A stretch of 64,000 nucleotides of DNA from Bacillota bacterium (GCA_023421735.1 JAEZSP010000017.1:124001-188000); one strand, 5' to 3'; counted from the first letter of the stretch, positions 1 through 8,097 are shown. Translations and numbers: made by a program. The notes: a model not told the origin generated them from the sequence alone.

Positions 1-222
1 TTCCTCACGCCCGATAATCTCGCCGTCTATGACCGCCTCCTCGCGCTCTCCCGCGAAACCGGCCACTCCGTGGGTGCGCTCTCCCTCGCCTATCTCACCT
101 GTCAGCCCTTCGACACATTCCCCATCGTCGGGGTCAGCCGCCTTTCCCAGGTGCAGGCGCTGCGCGAAGCCGGCGATGCGGTCATCACCGTGGAACAGGC
201 GCAGGCGCTGAGGCGGCCGTAA
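1..222 (+). CDS. Aldo/keto reductase family protein, C-terminal end (5' truncated)
   Basis: The open frame enters from the left edge and stops with TAA at 220-222, giving the last 73 residues. The residues around YDRLLALSRETG, the SLAYL segment and PFDTFPIVGVSRLSQV match the C-terminal part of aldo/keto reductases, where the final helix and the 'P.VG....QL.E' region contact NADP(H). The catalytic tetrad lies upstream of the window and cannot be checked. It is followed at once by a strong terminator, so it is the last gene of its unit. It is different from the complete aldo/keto reductase at 19300-20346. The family call is reasonably safe; the substrate is unknown. Confidence 0.75.
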   Translation, partial: FLTPDNLAVYDRLLALSRETGHSVGALSLAYLTCQPFDTFPIVGVSRLSQVQALREAGDAVITVEQAQALRRP

Positions 223-235
223 CGCCCATACACAT

Positions 236-285
236 GTCGCCGCCCCGGGGATTGCTCCTCCGGGGCGGCGACGCGGTTTTTTCTC
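236..285 (+). terminator. Rho-independent terminator of the aldo/keto reductase gene
   Basis: A 13-bp GC-rich stem (236-248 with 260-272, GTCGCCGCCCCGG and its complement) is followed by GCGG and a run of Ts. The T-run is on the plus strand, so it serves the upstream plus-strand gene. It also separates that gene from the convergent tatD. Confidence 0.9.
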
Positions 286-291
286 TCTTTT

Positions 292-1065
292 TTACACGCC
301 AAACGCGCGGTTTGCGTTCTCATAGGTCGTCAACGCAAGCTCCTCCGGATCCATGCCGCGAAGCTGTGCGATTTTAGCGACAGTGTGAACGATGAACGCA
401 GGCTCGTTGCGCCGTCCGCGCAGCGGGACGGGTGTCATGTACGGGCAATCCGTCTCGACGAGTAGTTGGTCGAGCGGTGTGTTTTGGGCGACTTCCGCGA
501 GCTTCGGCGCGTTTTTGAACGTAACCGCTCCGGTGAGCGAGATCATAAGGCCAAGATCAAGGTAGATTTTCGCGCTCTCCCAACTCCCGGTATAGCAATG
601 CATAATGCCTGCGGGCAGCTGTGCGGCGGCTTTCAGGGCACGGAGCATGTCCATGTTGTCGCCGTGCGCCTCGCGGATGTGCAGCTGCATGGGCACTTTT
701 AACGCATAGGCAAGGGCAATCTGGCGCGCAAAGATTTCCCGCTGCACATCGCGCGGGGATAAATCGTAGTGGTAATCAAGCCCAATCTCACCGAGACAGA
801 CAAACTTGGGATGCGTTGCCGCCGTGCGGATGACGCGTTCCGCTGCGTCATCGTACTTCGCGGCATTGTGCGGATGGACGCCGACCGCGAGATACAGAAA
901 GTCATGCGCCTCGCAGAGCTGCGTGGCAAAAGGCACGTCTTCGGTGGCATCCGCCACCACGAGCGCGCGTGCGACGCCAGCATCCCGCATGCGGGCGATT
1001 ACGTCGTCCCGGTCCTCCCCAAACTGCGCAAGCGAGATATGGGTGTGCGTATCGAATATCTTCAT
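292..1065 (-). CDS. tatD: TatD-family metal-dependent hydrolase (DNase)
   Basis: 257 residues, the usual length for TatD/YcfH, a TIM-barrel metal-dependent deoxyribonuclease of the amidohydrolase superfamily. Metal ligands are visible: the N-terminal H7-T-H9 motif, the LGEIGLDY glutamate segment, HIREAHGD and MHCYTG histidines, and the C-terminal ETDCPYM aspartate followed by the conserved P-x-R-G-R-x-N-E-P loop. The ATG at 1065 gives a start right at the HTH motif; an upstream in-frame start would add 29 basic, low-complexity residues and is rejected. It lies 55 bp downstream of metG on the same strand. metG-tatD (yabD) pairing is common in Bacillota, so co-transcription from the T-box promoter is likely. 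Confidence 0.93.
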   Translation of the reverse strand: MKIFDTHTHISLAQFGEDRDDVIARMRDAGVARALVVADATEDVPFATQLCEAHDFLYLAVGVHPHNAAKYDDAAERVIRTAATHPKFVCLGEIGLDYHYDLSPRDVQREIFARQIALAYALKVPMQLHIREAHGDNMDMLRALKAAAQLPAGIMHCYTGSWESAKIYLDLGLMISLTGAVTFKNAPKLAEVAQNTPLDQLLVETDCPYMTPVPLRGRRNEPAFIVHTVAKIAQLRGMDPEELALTTYENANRAFGV

Positions 1066-1120
1066 GTTTTCTCCATTCAAACGGGGCCGGGGTTTTCGCC
1101 CACGGCCCCGCATTTTTTCA

Positions 1121-3079
1121 TCAGCTGATTTCAGAACCCGGCGCGATCCCACCTTCGACGGAGAGTAACTTCAGGTTACCCGCCTCGTCCTCGGCACATA
1201 GGATCATGCCCTCGGAGAGGATTCCGCGCATCTTGCGCGGGGCGAGATTGGAGACCAGCACCACGGTCTTTCCGGGCATCTCCTCTGGCGAATACCACTT
1301 GGCGATGCCGGAGAGCACGGTGCGCGTCTTTCCACCGCCGACGTCGAGCGTCGATTTTAGGAGCTTGTCGGACTTTTCAACCTTTTCGCAGGCAATGACC
1401 TTCGCGGCGATCAGCTTCACCTTGGCAAAATCCTCGATGCCGATCTCCGGTGCGGGTTCCGCTTCCTTTTTCGGTTCCGGCTTTGCGGCCGCTTCCTTTT
1501 CGGCGGCGATCGCATCAAGCTCCTTTTTCACGTCGAGCCGGGGGAAGAGCGCCTCGCCCTTTTTCACCTTCGTACCGGGCGCGAGCCTGCCGAACGACTG
1601 CACGCTCTCCCACGTCTGAAGCGCGGGATCGGTCACGCCGAGCTGCTCATAGATCTTCCCGGGCGTGGCGGGCATGGTCGGGGCGATGTACACCGCAACG
1701 GCACGCACACATTCCGCAAGGTTATAAAGAACGGTCTTCAGCCGCGGCGTCGTTTCCTCGCTGCGACCCAGGATCCACGGCTGAGTGGCATCAATATAGC
1801 GGTTTGCGTCGCCCACGAGCTTCCAAACCTCGGTGAGCGCCTGGCCGAACTGCAATTCGTCCATCGCCTTTTCGACCAGCGCGGGCAGCGCGTCGAATCG
1901 CGCGACGAGCGCCGCGTCCTCCGCCTCGCGCACGCCGGGCGCGGGAATCTCGCCGCCAAAATACTTCTCGATCATCGCAACCACGCGCGAGACGAGGTTT
2001 CCGAGGTCGTTGGCGAGATCGGAATTGAGGCGGGTCAAAAACGACTCGTTGGTATAATTGCCGTCCGAACCGAAGGGCATTTCGCGCATGAGATAATACC
2101 GCAGTGCATCGACACCGTACCGCTTCACGATCGGAGCGGGGTACTCGACATTGCCCTTGGACTTGCTCATCCGGTCGCCGCCAAACAGCAGCCAGCCATG
2201 ACCAAAGACCTGCTTGGGAAGCGGAAGCCCCAGCGCCTTGAGCATAATGGGCCAATAGATGGTGTGGAAGCGCACGATTTCCTTGCCCACAAGATGGATG
2301 TCGGCGGGCCAATATTTCTGGAACAGCTCGTCGTGGTCGGTCATATAGCCGAGCGCGGTGATGTAGTTCGACAGCGCGTCGATCCAAACATACACGACGT
2401 GACCGGGATCAAAGTCAACCGGAATGCCCCACTTGAACGTGGTGCGCGAAACACACAGATCCTGAAGCCCCGGGCGCAGGAAGTTATTGAGCATCTCGTT
2501 TGCGCGCGCGGTGGGCTGAATAAAGGTGGGATGTGTCTCGATATAGTCGATCAGCCAATCCTGATACTTGCTCATGCGGAAGAAGTAGCTCTCCTCGCGC
2601 GCAACCTCGCAGGGCCGGCCGCAATCCGGGCACACCTTCTGACCGTCCTTCTCGACGAGCTGGGACTCCGTCCAGAACGACTCGCAGGGCGTACAATACA
2701 TGCCCTCGTACTCGCTCTTGTAGATGTCGCCCTGCTCATAGTATTTTTTAAAGATCTTCTGAACGATCTTAATGTGGCGCTCCTGTGTGGTACGGATAAA
2801 GTCGTCGTACTCGATATCCATGAGCTTCCACAGATCCTGTGTCTCCGCGACAATCTTGTCGACATAGGCCTGCGGGGTGACGCCGACATCCTTGGCCTTC
2901 CGTTCAATTTTGAGCCCGTGCTCGTCTGTACCCGTGAGAAAGTACGTGTCAAAGCCGGTCATCTTCTTAAAGCGGGTCATGGTGTCGGCTGCAACGGTGG
3001 TATACGTGTGGCCGATGGTCATATTTCCGCTCGGGTAATAAATGGGCGTGGTAATATAGAACGTCTTTTTGTCCGCCAT
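1121..3079 (-). CDS. metG: Methionyl-tRNA synthetase with C-terminal tRNA-binding domain
   Basis: 652 residues. It charges tRNA-Met with methionine in the cytoplasm. The class-I signature IGHTY (HIGH box) lies near residue 22 and RMSKSKGN (KMSKS box, Lys replaced by Arg at the first position) near residue 306. A zinc knuckle with two CxxC pairs (CTPC and CPDC) lies around residues 127-150. After an Ala/Lys/Glu-rich linker, residues from about 545 to the end form the EMAP/Trbp111-like tRNA-binding domain, ending in SEGMILCAEDE. Start: ATG at 3079 with an upstream AGGGAGG-type ribosome binding site. Expression should be controlled by the T-box leader just upstream. The call is firm. Confidence 0.98.
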   Translation of the reverse strand: MADKKTFYITTPIYYPSGNMTIGHTYTTVAADTMTRFKKMTGFDTYFLTGTDEHGLKIERKAKDVGVTPQAYVDKIVAETQDLWKLMDIEYDDFIRTTQERHIKIVQKIFKKYYEQGDIYKSEYEGMYCTPCESFWTESQLVEKDGQKVCPDCGRPCEVAREESYFFRMSKYQDWLIDYIETHPTFIQPTARANEMLNNFLRPGLQDLCVSRTTFKWGIPVDFDPGHVVYVWIDALSNYITALGYMTDHDELFQKYWPADIHLVGKEIVRFHTIYWPIMLKALGLPLPKQVFGHGWLLFGGDRMSKSKGNVEYPAPIVKRYGVDALRYYLMREMPFGSDGNYTNESFLTRLNSDLANDLGNLVSRVVAMIEKYFGGEIPAPGVREAEDAALVARFDALPALVEKAMDELQFGQALTEVWKLVGDANRYIDATQPWILGRSEETTPRLKTVLYNLAECVRAVAVYIAPTMPATPGKIYEQLGVTDPALQTWESVQSFGRLAPGTKVKKGEALFPRLDVKKELDAIAAEKEAAAKPEPKKEAEPAPEIGIEDFAKVKLIAAKVIACEKVEKSDKLLKSTLDVGGGKTRTVLSGIAKWYSPEEMPGKTVVLVSNLAPRKMRGILSEGMILCAEDEAGNLKLLSVEGGIAPGSEIS

Positions 3080-3104
3080 TGGACTTCCCTCCCTGCCATT
3101 TGGT

Positions 3105-3142
3105 AAAATAAAAGCGCGCCTCGATCCTGCGAGGGGCGCTGT
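3105..3142 (-). terminator. T-box conditional terminator upstream of metG
   Basis: On the minus strand GCGCCCCTCG pairs with CGAGGCGCGC across a short loop, followed by TTTTATTTTACC. The 5' side overlaps the stretch just after the T-box sequence, as expected for mutually exclusive terminator and antiterminator structures. Confidence 0.85.
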
Positions 3143-3352
3143 GGGCGCGATACCAACCCTTGTTCACCCGGAATACCGGGCCTTTCGCCGACGATTGATC
3201 GGCTGCGCGCGTAACGGTGCCATCCGCCGCGCGCTCGCAATGCTCACGCACGGAACTCCGAAGCCATCTTCACGCCTTCTTCCGCCGCCGGTTTTCAGCA
3301 ACCCCGACTCTCTGTGGGCATAGCGGACGCTACTCTCTTCTTCATCGCTTTG
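3105..3352 (-). promoter_or_regulatory. T-box riboswitch (tRNA-Met sensing) leader of metG
   Basis: The minus-strand leader between the metG promoter and metG holds the T-box hallmarks. The AGGGTTGGTATCGCG block (3160 to 3146) fits the AGGGUGGNACCGCG T-box consensus, with UGGU as the tRNA-acceptor-pairing bulge. The leader begins with a stem I region containing AGAGAG and GGTTGCTGAAAACC. An ATG at 3267-3265, flanked by GAAG and GCTTCGG, is in the position expected for a methionine specifier codon. A terminator hairpin follows the T-box block. In this family uncharged tRNA stabilises the antiterminator and turns on the synthetase. Stem boundaries were not folded by computer, so edges are approximate. 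Confidence 0.9.
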
Positions 3353-3358
3353 CCGATC

Positions 3359-3387
3359 ATTATAGACAGATTTTCAGGAGATGTCAA
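3359..3387 (-). promoter_or_regulatory. Sigma-A promoter of metG
   Basis: On the minus strand TTGACA (3387-3382) and TATAAT (3364-3359) are separated by exactly 17 bp: a perfect consensus. Transcription would start near 3352, just ahead of the T-box stem I. It is back to back with the pepF promoter. Confidence 0.95.
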
Positions 3388-3398
3388 CCATGATTTTA

Positions 3399-3427
3399 TT
3401 TACAGGACATTTTTCGCATGATATAAT
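3399..3427 (+). promoter_or_regulatory. Sigma-A promoter of pepF
   Basis: TTTACA (3399-3404), 17-bp spacer, TATAAT (3422-3427). The start of transcription would be about 30 bp before the pepF ATG, which leaves only a short 5' UTR. Confidence 0.9.
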
Positions 3428-3462
3428 GCAAATAATAAGGATATTGAGAGGAATTGAATCGC

Positions 3463-5193
3463 ATGAACTGGGATTTATCCAAGCTCTATCAGGGCTTTGA
3501 CGACGCGGCTTTTGAAAAAGATATCTCTTCCCTGGCGCAGATCTATGCAAGTCTTTTGGATCAGGCAGAAAGACTGGACGGCGCGGAAAGCCTCACGGCG
3601 CTTCTGCGCGGCGTATCGGACGCGGTGACGACGGAAATTCGTCTGGCGCTCTTTATCCAATTAACGCTCGCGGCCGATGCGACAAACGAGTCCGCACTTG
3701 CCCGCGTCGAAAAGCTGATGGTGTTCGACAACGGACGGAGAAGGGTCATGAGCGCGGCGAGCCATTTTATGAAGGACAAGGACGTCGACGCATACGCGGC
3801 GCACGATTTTTTCCTCTCGACACACAGGTACCTGCTCGTGCTGCTCAAACGCGAGGCCGCGCACGTGATCGACCCGGCCCTTGAAGAAACCGTTCTGAAA
3901 CTGCGCATGACCGGCGCGAACGCGTTTGCGCAGCTGCGTGACCAGATCGACGCGGGACACATGATCGAGCTGGACGGCGAAAAGCATCCGCTCTCGGCGA
4001 TCCGGGGCATGGCATATTCGGCGGACGCGAACGTGCGCCGACGCGCCTACGAGGCGGAAATCGGTGCGTATCCCGCCATTGAGACGCCCATGGCGGCATG
4101 CCTGAACGCCATCAAGGGCGAGGCTCTCACCCTCCTCCCGCTCAGGCATTACGACAGCGCCCTCGATACCGCGTTGGACGCCGCGCGCATCGATCATCAG
4201 ACGCTCGACGCGCTCATTTTAGCCATGCGCGAATCCCTGCCCGCCTTCCGGCGTTTTTTCCGCGCGAAGGCGAAGAAGCTGGGCTACGACGGCGGCCTGA
4301 AGTTTTACGATCTGTTCGCACCGATCGGCACATCGGCGAAGGAATATACGCTGGACGAAGCGCGCGCACTCCTAGGCGAGGTATTCGCCCGCGTGAGTCC
4401 CAAGATGGCGGCGTTCATCAATCATGCGTTTGAAGACCGGTGGATCGATGCATATCCCCGCGCCGGCAAGGTAGGCGGCGCATTCTGCGCGGGCGCGCAC
4501 ATGCTGAAGACGAGCTATGTGCTCGCAAACTTTGACGGAAGCCTTTCCTCCGTCAGCACGTTGGCGCACGAACTGGGCCACGCCTATCACAACGACCAAG
4601 TGAAAAACCTGCCCGTGCTCATGAGCGATTACCCCATGCCGCTCGCAGAGACGGCATCGATTTTCAACGAGACGCTTCTCGTGAATAAGCTCCTTGATAC
4701 GGCGGACGCCGAAACGCGCGTGACGCTTTTGGATCAGCAGCTCACGGATGCGGCACAGGTGATCGTTGACATCCTGAGCCGGTTCCTGTTTGAGCAGGAG
4801 GTTTTTGCGCGCCGGGCGGATCATATGCTCACCCCGCGCGAATTGTGCGAGATCATGACAAGCGCGCAGAAACAAACCTATGCGGACGGGCTGGACGGGA
4901 GCTGCATGCATCCCTATATGTGGGCATGCAAATCCCATTACTACGGCCCCGACCTCCACTTCTACAACTTCCCCTACGCATTTGGCCTTTTGTTCGGTCT
5001 GGGCGTCTATGCGCGTTACCTTGAAAAAGGCGCGGCGTTCCTGCAGGACTACGACGCGCTTTTGACCGCGACCAGCGCGGGCGACGTGCGCGAGGTGGCC
5101 GCACGCGTGGGCATCGACGTAACCGACGTCGCATTCTGGCGCGACTCGGTCAAGGTTTTGACCGACCGAATTGACGAATTCGAAATGGCGTGA
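3463..5193 (+). CDS. pepF: M3-family oligoendopeptidase F-like zinc metallopeptidase
   Basis: 576 residues, close to the 560-600 typical of PepF. These are cytosolic thimet-type zinc peptidases that cut short oligopeptides. The zinc-binding HExxH is H369-E-L-G-H373 (LAHELGHAYH), followed about 25 residues later by ETASIFNE, which supplies the third ligand. The N-terminal half is the helical PepF domain. The ATG at 3463 is preferred over an in-frame TTG at 3454 because the GAGAGGA ribosome binding site (3446-3452) is 10 nt from the ATG but almost touches the TTG. It has its own consensus promoter. Divergent from metG. Confidence 0.95.
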   Translation: MNWDLSKLYQGFDDAAFEKDISSLAQIYASLLDQAERLDGAESLTALLRGVSDAVTTEIRLALFIQLTLAADATNESALARVEKLMVFDNGRRRVMSAASHFMKDKDVDAYAAHDFFLSTHRYLLVLLKREAAHVIDPALEETVLKLRMTGANAFAQLRDQIDAGHMIELDGEKHPLSAIRGMAYSADANVRRRAYEAEIGAYPAIETPMAACLNAIKGEALTLLPLRHYDSALDTALDAARIDHQTLDALILAMRESLPAFRRFFRAKAKKLGYDGGLKFYDLFAPIGTSAKEYTLDEARALLGEVFARVSPKMAAFINHAFEDRWIDAYPRAGKVGGAFCAGAHMLKTSYVLANFDGSLSSVSTLAHELGHAYHNDQVKNLPVLMSDYPMPLAETASIFNETLLVNKLLDTADAETRVTLLDQQLTDAAQVIVDILSRFLFEQEVFARRADHMLTPRELCEIMTSAQKQTYADGLDGSCMHPYMWACKSHYYGPDLHFYNFPYAFGLLFGLGVYARYLEKGAAFLQDYDALLTATSAGDVREVAARVGIDVTDVAFWRDSVKVLTDRIDEFEMA

Positions 5194-5291
5194 TCGCACG
5201 AAATTGGCTGAAATGCCACAGATTCTTAATGTACGCGGCCTAACGATCTGTTATAATAGCTGCACCATCCTACTGGACGGAGGTGATCTCC

Positions 5292-5717
5292 ATGAACGAA
5301 CCCATGGATCAGGACATAAAAAAACTGATGGACGAAAATTCGACCAAGACGACGGTGGTATCCTTCCTGATGACGCTCATCTTTGCTGCGGTTAGCGCGT
5401 TTACCGCATTGGCAGGACGCGAGATGATCGAACGGCTCATGCTGAAATTCCTGTATGCGGGGAACGCGCAACTTCAGGTAAATCAGACGACGGGACTTCG
5501 GCATCTTTCGACAATCGTCGGACTCTCAGTCATGGTTGGCGTGTGGCTTTCCGCCTTCATGATTGTCTGGAGCCGGACGGAAAAAGCGGGAACGCTCAAA
5601 AAGCGCGTAAAGGTCAACGCCATTTGGATCGGCGGTGCCGCCGGGTTGTTTCTCTTATTTCTCTTGGTTACCTACTTTGCAACCGGTCAATGGCTCAGCC
5701 TGCGGGGCGGCATCTGA
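5292..5717 (+). CDS. Small integral membrane protein, function unknown
   Basis: 141 residues. There is an acidic/polar N-terminus (MNEPMDQDIKKLMDENSTK), then three hydrophobic segments: about residues 23-43 (VSFLMTLIFAAVSAFTAL), 75-93 (IVGLSVMVGVWLSAFMIVW) and 112-134 (AIWIGGAAGLFLLFLLVTYF). A short basic loop (EKAGTLKKRVKV) lies between the last two. The start is the ATG at 5292, preceded by GGAGGTGATC (5279-5288), a near-perfect Shine-Dalgarno; a GTG at 5283 lies inside that site. A TATAAT at 5252-5257 may be its -10 element, with no good -35. No family is recognised. A strong terminator follows. Confidence 0.75.
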   Translation: MNEPMDQDIKKLMDENSTKTTVVSFLMTLIFAAVSAFTALAGREMIERLMLKFLYAGNAQLQVNQTTGLRHLSTIVGLSVMVGVWLSAFMIVWSRTEKAGTLKKRVKVNAIWIGGAAGLFLLFLLVTYFATGQWLSLRGGI

Positions 5718-5730
5718 CAGACAACTCAAA

Positions 5731-5756
5731 GGGAGCGGATTATCGCTCCCTTTTTT
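5731..5756 (+). terminator. Rho-independent terminator
   Basis: Perfect stem GGGAGCG (5731-5737) with CGCTCCC (5744-5750), loop GATTAT, then six Ts. It follows the small membrane protein gene and sits only 17 bp before the HD-domain start codon. Confidence 0.95.
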
Positions 5757-5773
5757 GTACGGAGGATTATGCG

Positions 5774-6403
5774 ATGGATTTTATAAGACTTGATGAAATT
5801 GCGCAAGGACTCATGAAGAGGCGGCAGGCGCACCTCGACCGGGAAACGGGCAGCGTATACGATCACGGTGCGCGCACGGCGAAGGGCGTAAAGATCTTGC
5901 GCGGACACGTGACCGACGACGCAACATATGACGACATACTCGTATGTGCTGCAATGTTCCACGACGTCGGAAAGGGCATTGAGCCACATGGAAAAATCGG
6001 TGCTCTCATCGTGTAAGACGTACTCGCTGACGCGCTGCTGCCGGATGAAAGGGCGGAGGTCACGCGATTGATTGCACTTCACGAAGACAAACGTGGTATC
6101 GGCAGTCCCTACGATGTGCCCACACGACTCTTGCAGGATGCCGATCTTCTCGACCATATCGGCACATACGAAATATGGATGGCATGCAATTATCATGCTT
6201 ATAGGCACGAATCCTTTGATTGCATGGCACAATGGTATGAAGAGTCTTTTGAAGGGGAGATGTCAAAGTTTCGGAAACTCCTAAACTTTGACATCTCGCG
6301 TGCTATATTTGATTCTAAAGTTGACTTCGAACGTACTTTTATCCAAAGATACCGAACCGAACGAAAGGGCGGATATGTGTTCCAGCCAAAGAGGATGGAT
6401 TAA
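5774..6403 (+). pseudogene. HD-domain hydrolase interrupted by an in-frame stop codon
   Basis: The frame opens at ATG 5774, after a GGAGG at 5761-5765, and runs as a protein-like sequence to 6403. It is broken by TAA at 6014-6016, one base away from several sense codons. The first part has the HD-superfamily metal ligands: H31 (VYDHGARTAK) and H63-D64 (AMFHDVGKG). Beyond the stop the same frame continues with convincing protein sequence (DVLADALLPDERAEV, then TRLIALHEDKRG, RLLQDADLLDHIG), including a plausible final Asp ligand. Intact length would be about 209 residues. HD proteins are usually phosphohydrolases acting on nucleotides. It is either a recent nonsense pseudogene or a base-call error. 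Confidence 0.8.
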
Positions 6404-6482
6404 GACATATGTCCAAAATCAATTTGGCAGCATACGAATTAGATGAAATTCCCATTTCATAGCATCTTTTAACATATGCCTG

Positions 6483-6511
6483 TTGCATAATGAGCCGACA
6501 ATGGGTATAAT
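6483..6511 (+). promoter_or_regulatory. Sigma-A-type promoter of the coiled-coil gene
   Basis: TTGCAT (6483-6488), 17-bp spacer, TATAAT (6506-6511), 34 bp before the ATG at 6545. The surrounding 6404-6544 gap is AT-rich and holds no gene. Confidence 0.8.
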
Positions 6512-6544
6512 ATAAGTAAGATCATTTGAAAGCAGGGATATCGT

Positions 6545-6946
6545 ATGCCGAAGCAGACAAAAAAGACCGTTGAGGCGGATAAAGTGAAAGTTGCAGCAAA
6601 GTCAGGTAAGGCGCAGCGCAAACCGTACCCGGATCGTGAAGAGCGCATCAAGATGGCGGAAGAAAAGATTGAACGTCTTGAGAGATTGAACGCGGATCGG
6701 GAAGTATTGCTCGAAAAGACAGAACAGAAGCTTGCCGATCGCAAAGCCGCGCTTGAGAAGAGCAAGGCAGAACTCGAAAATGCCCTTTCGCTGAAAGATC
6801 GGTTGATCGCAGCGAAGGACAAACCCGCCCGCAGCGCCGCCACACGCGCCGCCAAGGCCGAGGAAAAAGCGAAGATGGACGAGCTGAAAGCCAAACTTGA
6901 GGCGCAGGGAAAGACACTTGACGACCTTTTGAAAGAAATCGGTTGA
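6545..6946 (+). CDS. Highly charged coiled-coil protein, function unknown
   Basis: 133 residues, very rich in Lys, Glu, Ala and Arg, with no hydrophobic segment. The first 30 residues are Lys-rich and probably disordered (MPKQTKKTVEADKVK). Residues 31-82 read as a continuous heptad-like coiled coil (REERIKMAEEKIERLERL, EKTEQKLADRKAALEKSK). The C-terminus ends in KAKLEAQGKTLDDLLKEIG, which has the feel of an oligomerisation or DNA-associated tail, but no family can be named. It has its own promoter and a clear terminator, so it is a single-gene unit. Confidence 0.8.
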   Translation: MPKQTKKTVEADKVKVAAKSGKAQRKPYPDREERIKMAEEKIERLERLNADREVLLEKTEQKLADRKAALEKSKAELENALSLKDRLIAAKDKPARSAATRAAKAEEKAKMDELKAKLEAQGKTLDDLLKEIG

Positions 6947-6962
6947 ACGAACCGAACAAAAC

Positions 6963-7005
6963 GAAAACACCGATGATGCATACATGCGCGTCGGTGTTTT
7001 CTAAT
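6963..7005 (+). terminator. Rho-independent terminator of the coiled-coil gene
   Basis: An 11-bp perfect stem GAAAACACCGA (6963-6973) with TCGGTGTTTTC (6991-7001). The T-run forms part of the stem, so it may work in both directions. Confidence 0.85.
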
Positions 7006-7113
7006 ATCGGAAACAATGGTAAAATGAAACCAGAATGTGTGGGAGATGCCGTGTGGGATTTTTGTACAATTGCCTTATAGCGACTTAAGCGCAATAAGGA
7101 GTGAAATGGATCC

Positions 7114-8052
7114 ATGAATATGGAAAATAACAGGCATTTATTTCTTGTCGGCATCGGTTTGGCAGCATCCGGGCATGACGGATACGATTCTGTACTATCG
7201 GCATTAATCGACCGAATCCGTGCTGTCGGTATTTCAGATGGGATCGGGGCATGGTTTTCCCGTGCGCGCACGGGAAAAGTGGCGATCAATCCTTATTGGC
7301 CGAGGGGCTCCGCGCTTGCCGTGGCGTGCTTTTATCTGGAAAGAGACTGCGATCTCAATCTACAGGCTTTCACAGCCTTTCTCGAGGAGACGGGGATGAT
7401 CGATCCAATCGGCCTCGAAGATTTTCTGGAATGGATTTCGGAGCTGCCTGACATGTTGCGTACCCTGGACGCGCATCCGGCAATGCCAGCTTTATGGGAC
7501 GCGTACTGCCGGATACTCGAGGCGCACACCGACTTGTGGCGCGGCATGACGGAGAAGGCTATTCGCGGTGCACATGCTTTCTTCGGTGCAAACGCGCCGG
7601 AACTTTGCTTTCAGCCATACCTTTTCTATGCAAAGGCTTCTGATTTTGTCCAAATCGGAATGCGCGTCATCACGCTATCTGCGGCACACGACCCGGAGAC
7701 GATGTTGCACGAAACCATGCATACTGCACTTTCAACGCAACGCGAAACCTTGATTGATTTTGCAAATGAATGCGGACTTGCGGGTTTTGCGGACAGGGAC
7801 AGGATGCATGCATTCGGGTATCTGGTGGACGACTCGGCAGAATCGGCCGCACACGTTATGGAGGAGTGTTTCGTTCGCGCGCTTTCCACATGGTACGCGG
7901 GCGGGGGCGATGATCGCCTTCGGATGCACGCGGCGTTTGGCTGTACCTCTGTACCGATGATTGCGTCGCACGTCGCGCGATTGGGAACAACCGCCGCGAC
8001 GCTTCACACCCTCGTCGATTGCGTGCTGGAGAACATGAAATGGGATCGATGA
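7114..8052 (+). CDS. Orphan HExxH protein, putative zinc metallopeptidase-like
   Basis: 312 residues with no recognised family. The striking feature is H199-E-T-M-H203 in the context ETMLHETMHTALS, a metallopeptidase-type HExxH. About 47 residues later comes VMEECFVRALSTW (Glu 250/251), which could be the third ligand of a gluzincin-like site. The helix before HExxH (VQIGMRVITLSAAHD) and the Asp/Glu-rich region after it fit a compact catalytic domain. No signal peptide or membrane segment, so probably cytosolic. Start: ATG 7114 with TAAGGAGTG (7095-7103) upstream; a closer ATG at 7105 runs straight into a stop. Peptidase activity is an inference from the motif alone. Confidence 0.7.
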   Translation: MNMENNRHLFLVGIGLAASGHDGYDSVLSALIDRIRAVGISDGIGAWFSRARTGKVAINPYWPRGSALAVACFYLERDCDLNLQAFTAFLEETGMIDPIGLEDFLEWISELPDMLRTLDAHPAMPALWDAYCRILEAHTDLWRGMTEKAIRGAHAFFGANAPELCFQPYLFYAKASDFVQIGMRVITLSAAHDPETMLHETMHTALSTQRETLIDFANECGLAGFADRDRMHAFGYLVDDSAESAAHVMEECFVRALSTWYAGGGDDRLRMHAAFGCTSVPMIASHVARLGTTAATLHTLVDCVLENMKWDR

Positions 8053-8067
8053 TTGCCTGAAGCGTCA

Positions 8068-8097
8068 GGGCACGTGCGTGCACGCGCCCCGTTTTTT
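8068..8097 (+). terminator. Rho-independent terminator of the HExxH gene
   Basis: A stem of nine pairs out of ten (GGGCACGTGC with GCACGCGCCC) is followed by CG and six Ts at 8092-8097. It overlaps the end of the convergent minus-strand gene. Confidence 0.75.

Noticed and set aside
1079..1117. Hairpin GGGGCCG/CGGCCCC between metG and tatD
   Set aside because: The T-run is on the plus-strand side while both genes run on the minus strand, so it was not called a terminator; it may be only an intercistronic hairpin.
2198..3106. Plus-strand open frame of 302 codons opposite metG
   Set aside because: Antisense of metG and running into the T-box leader; no motif.
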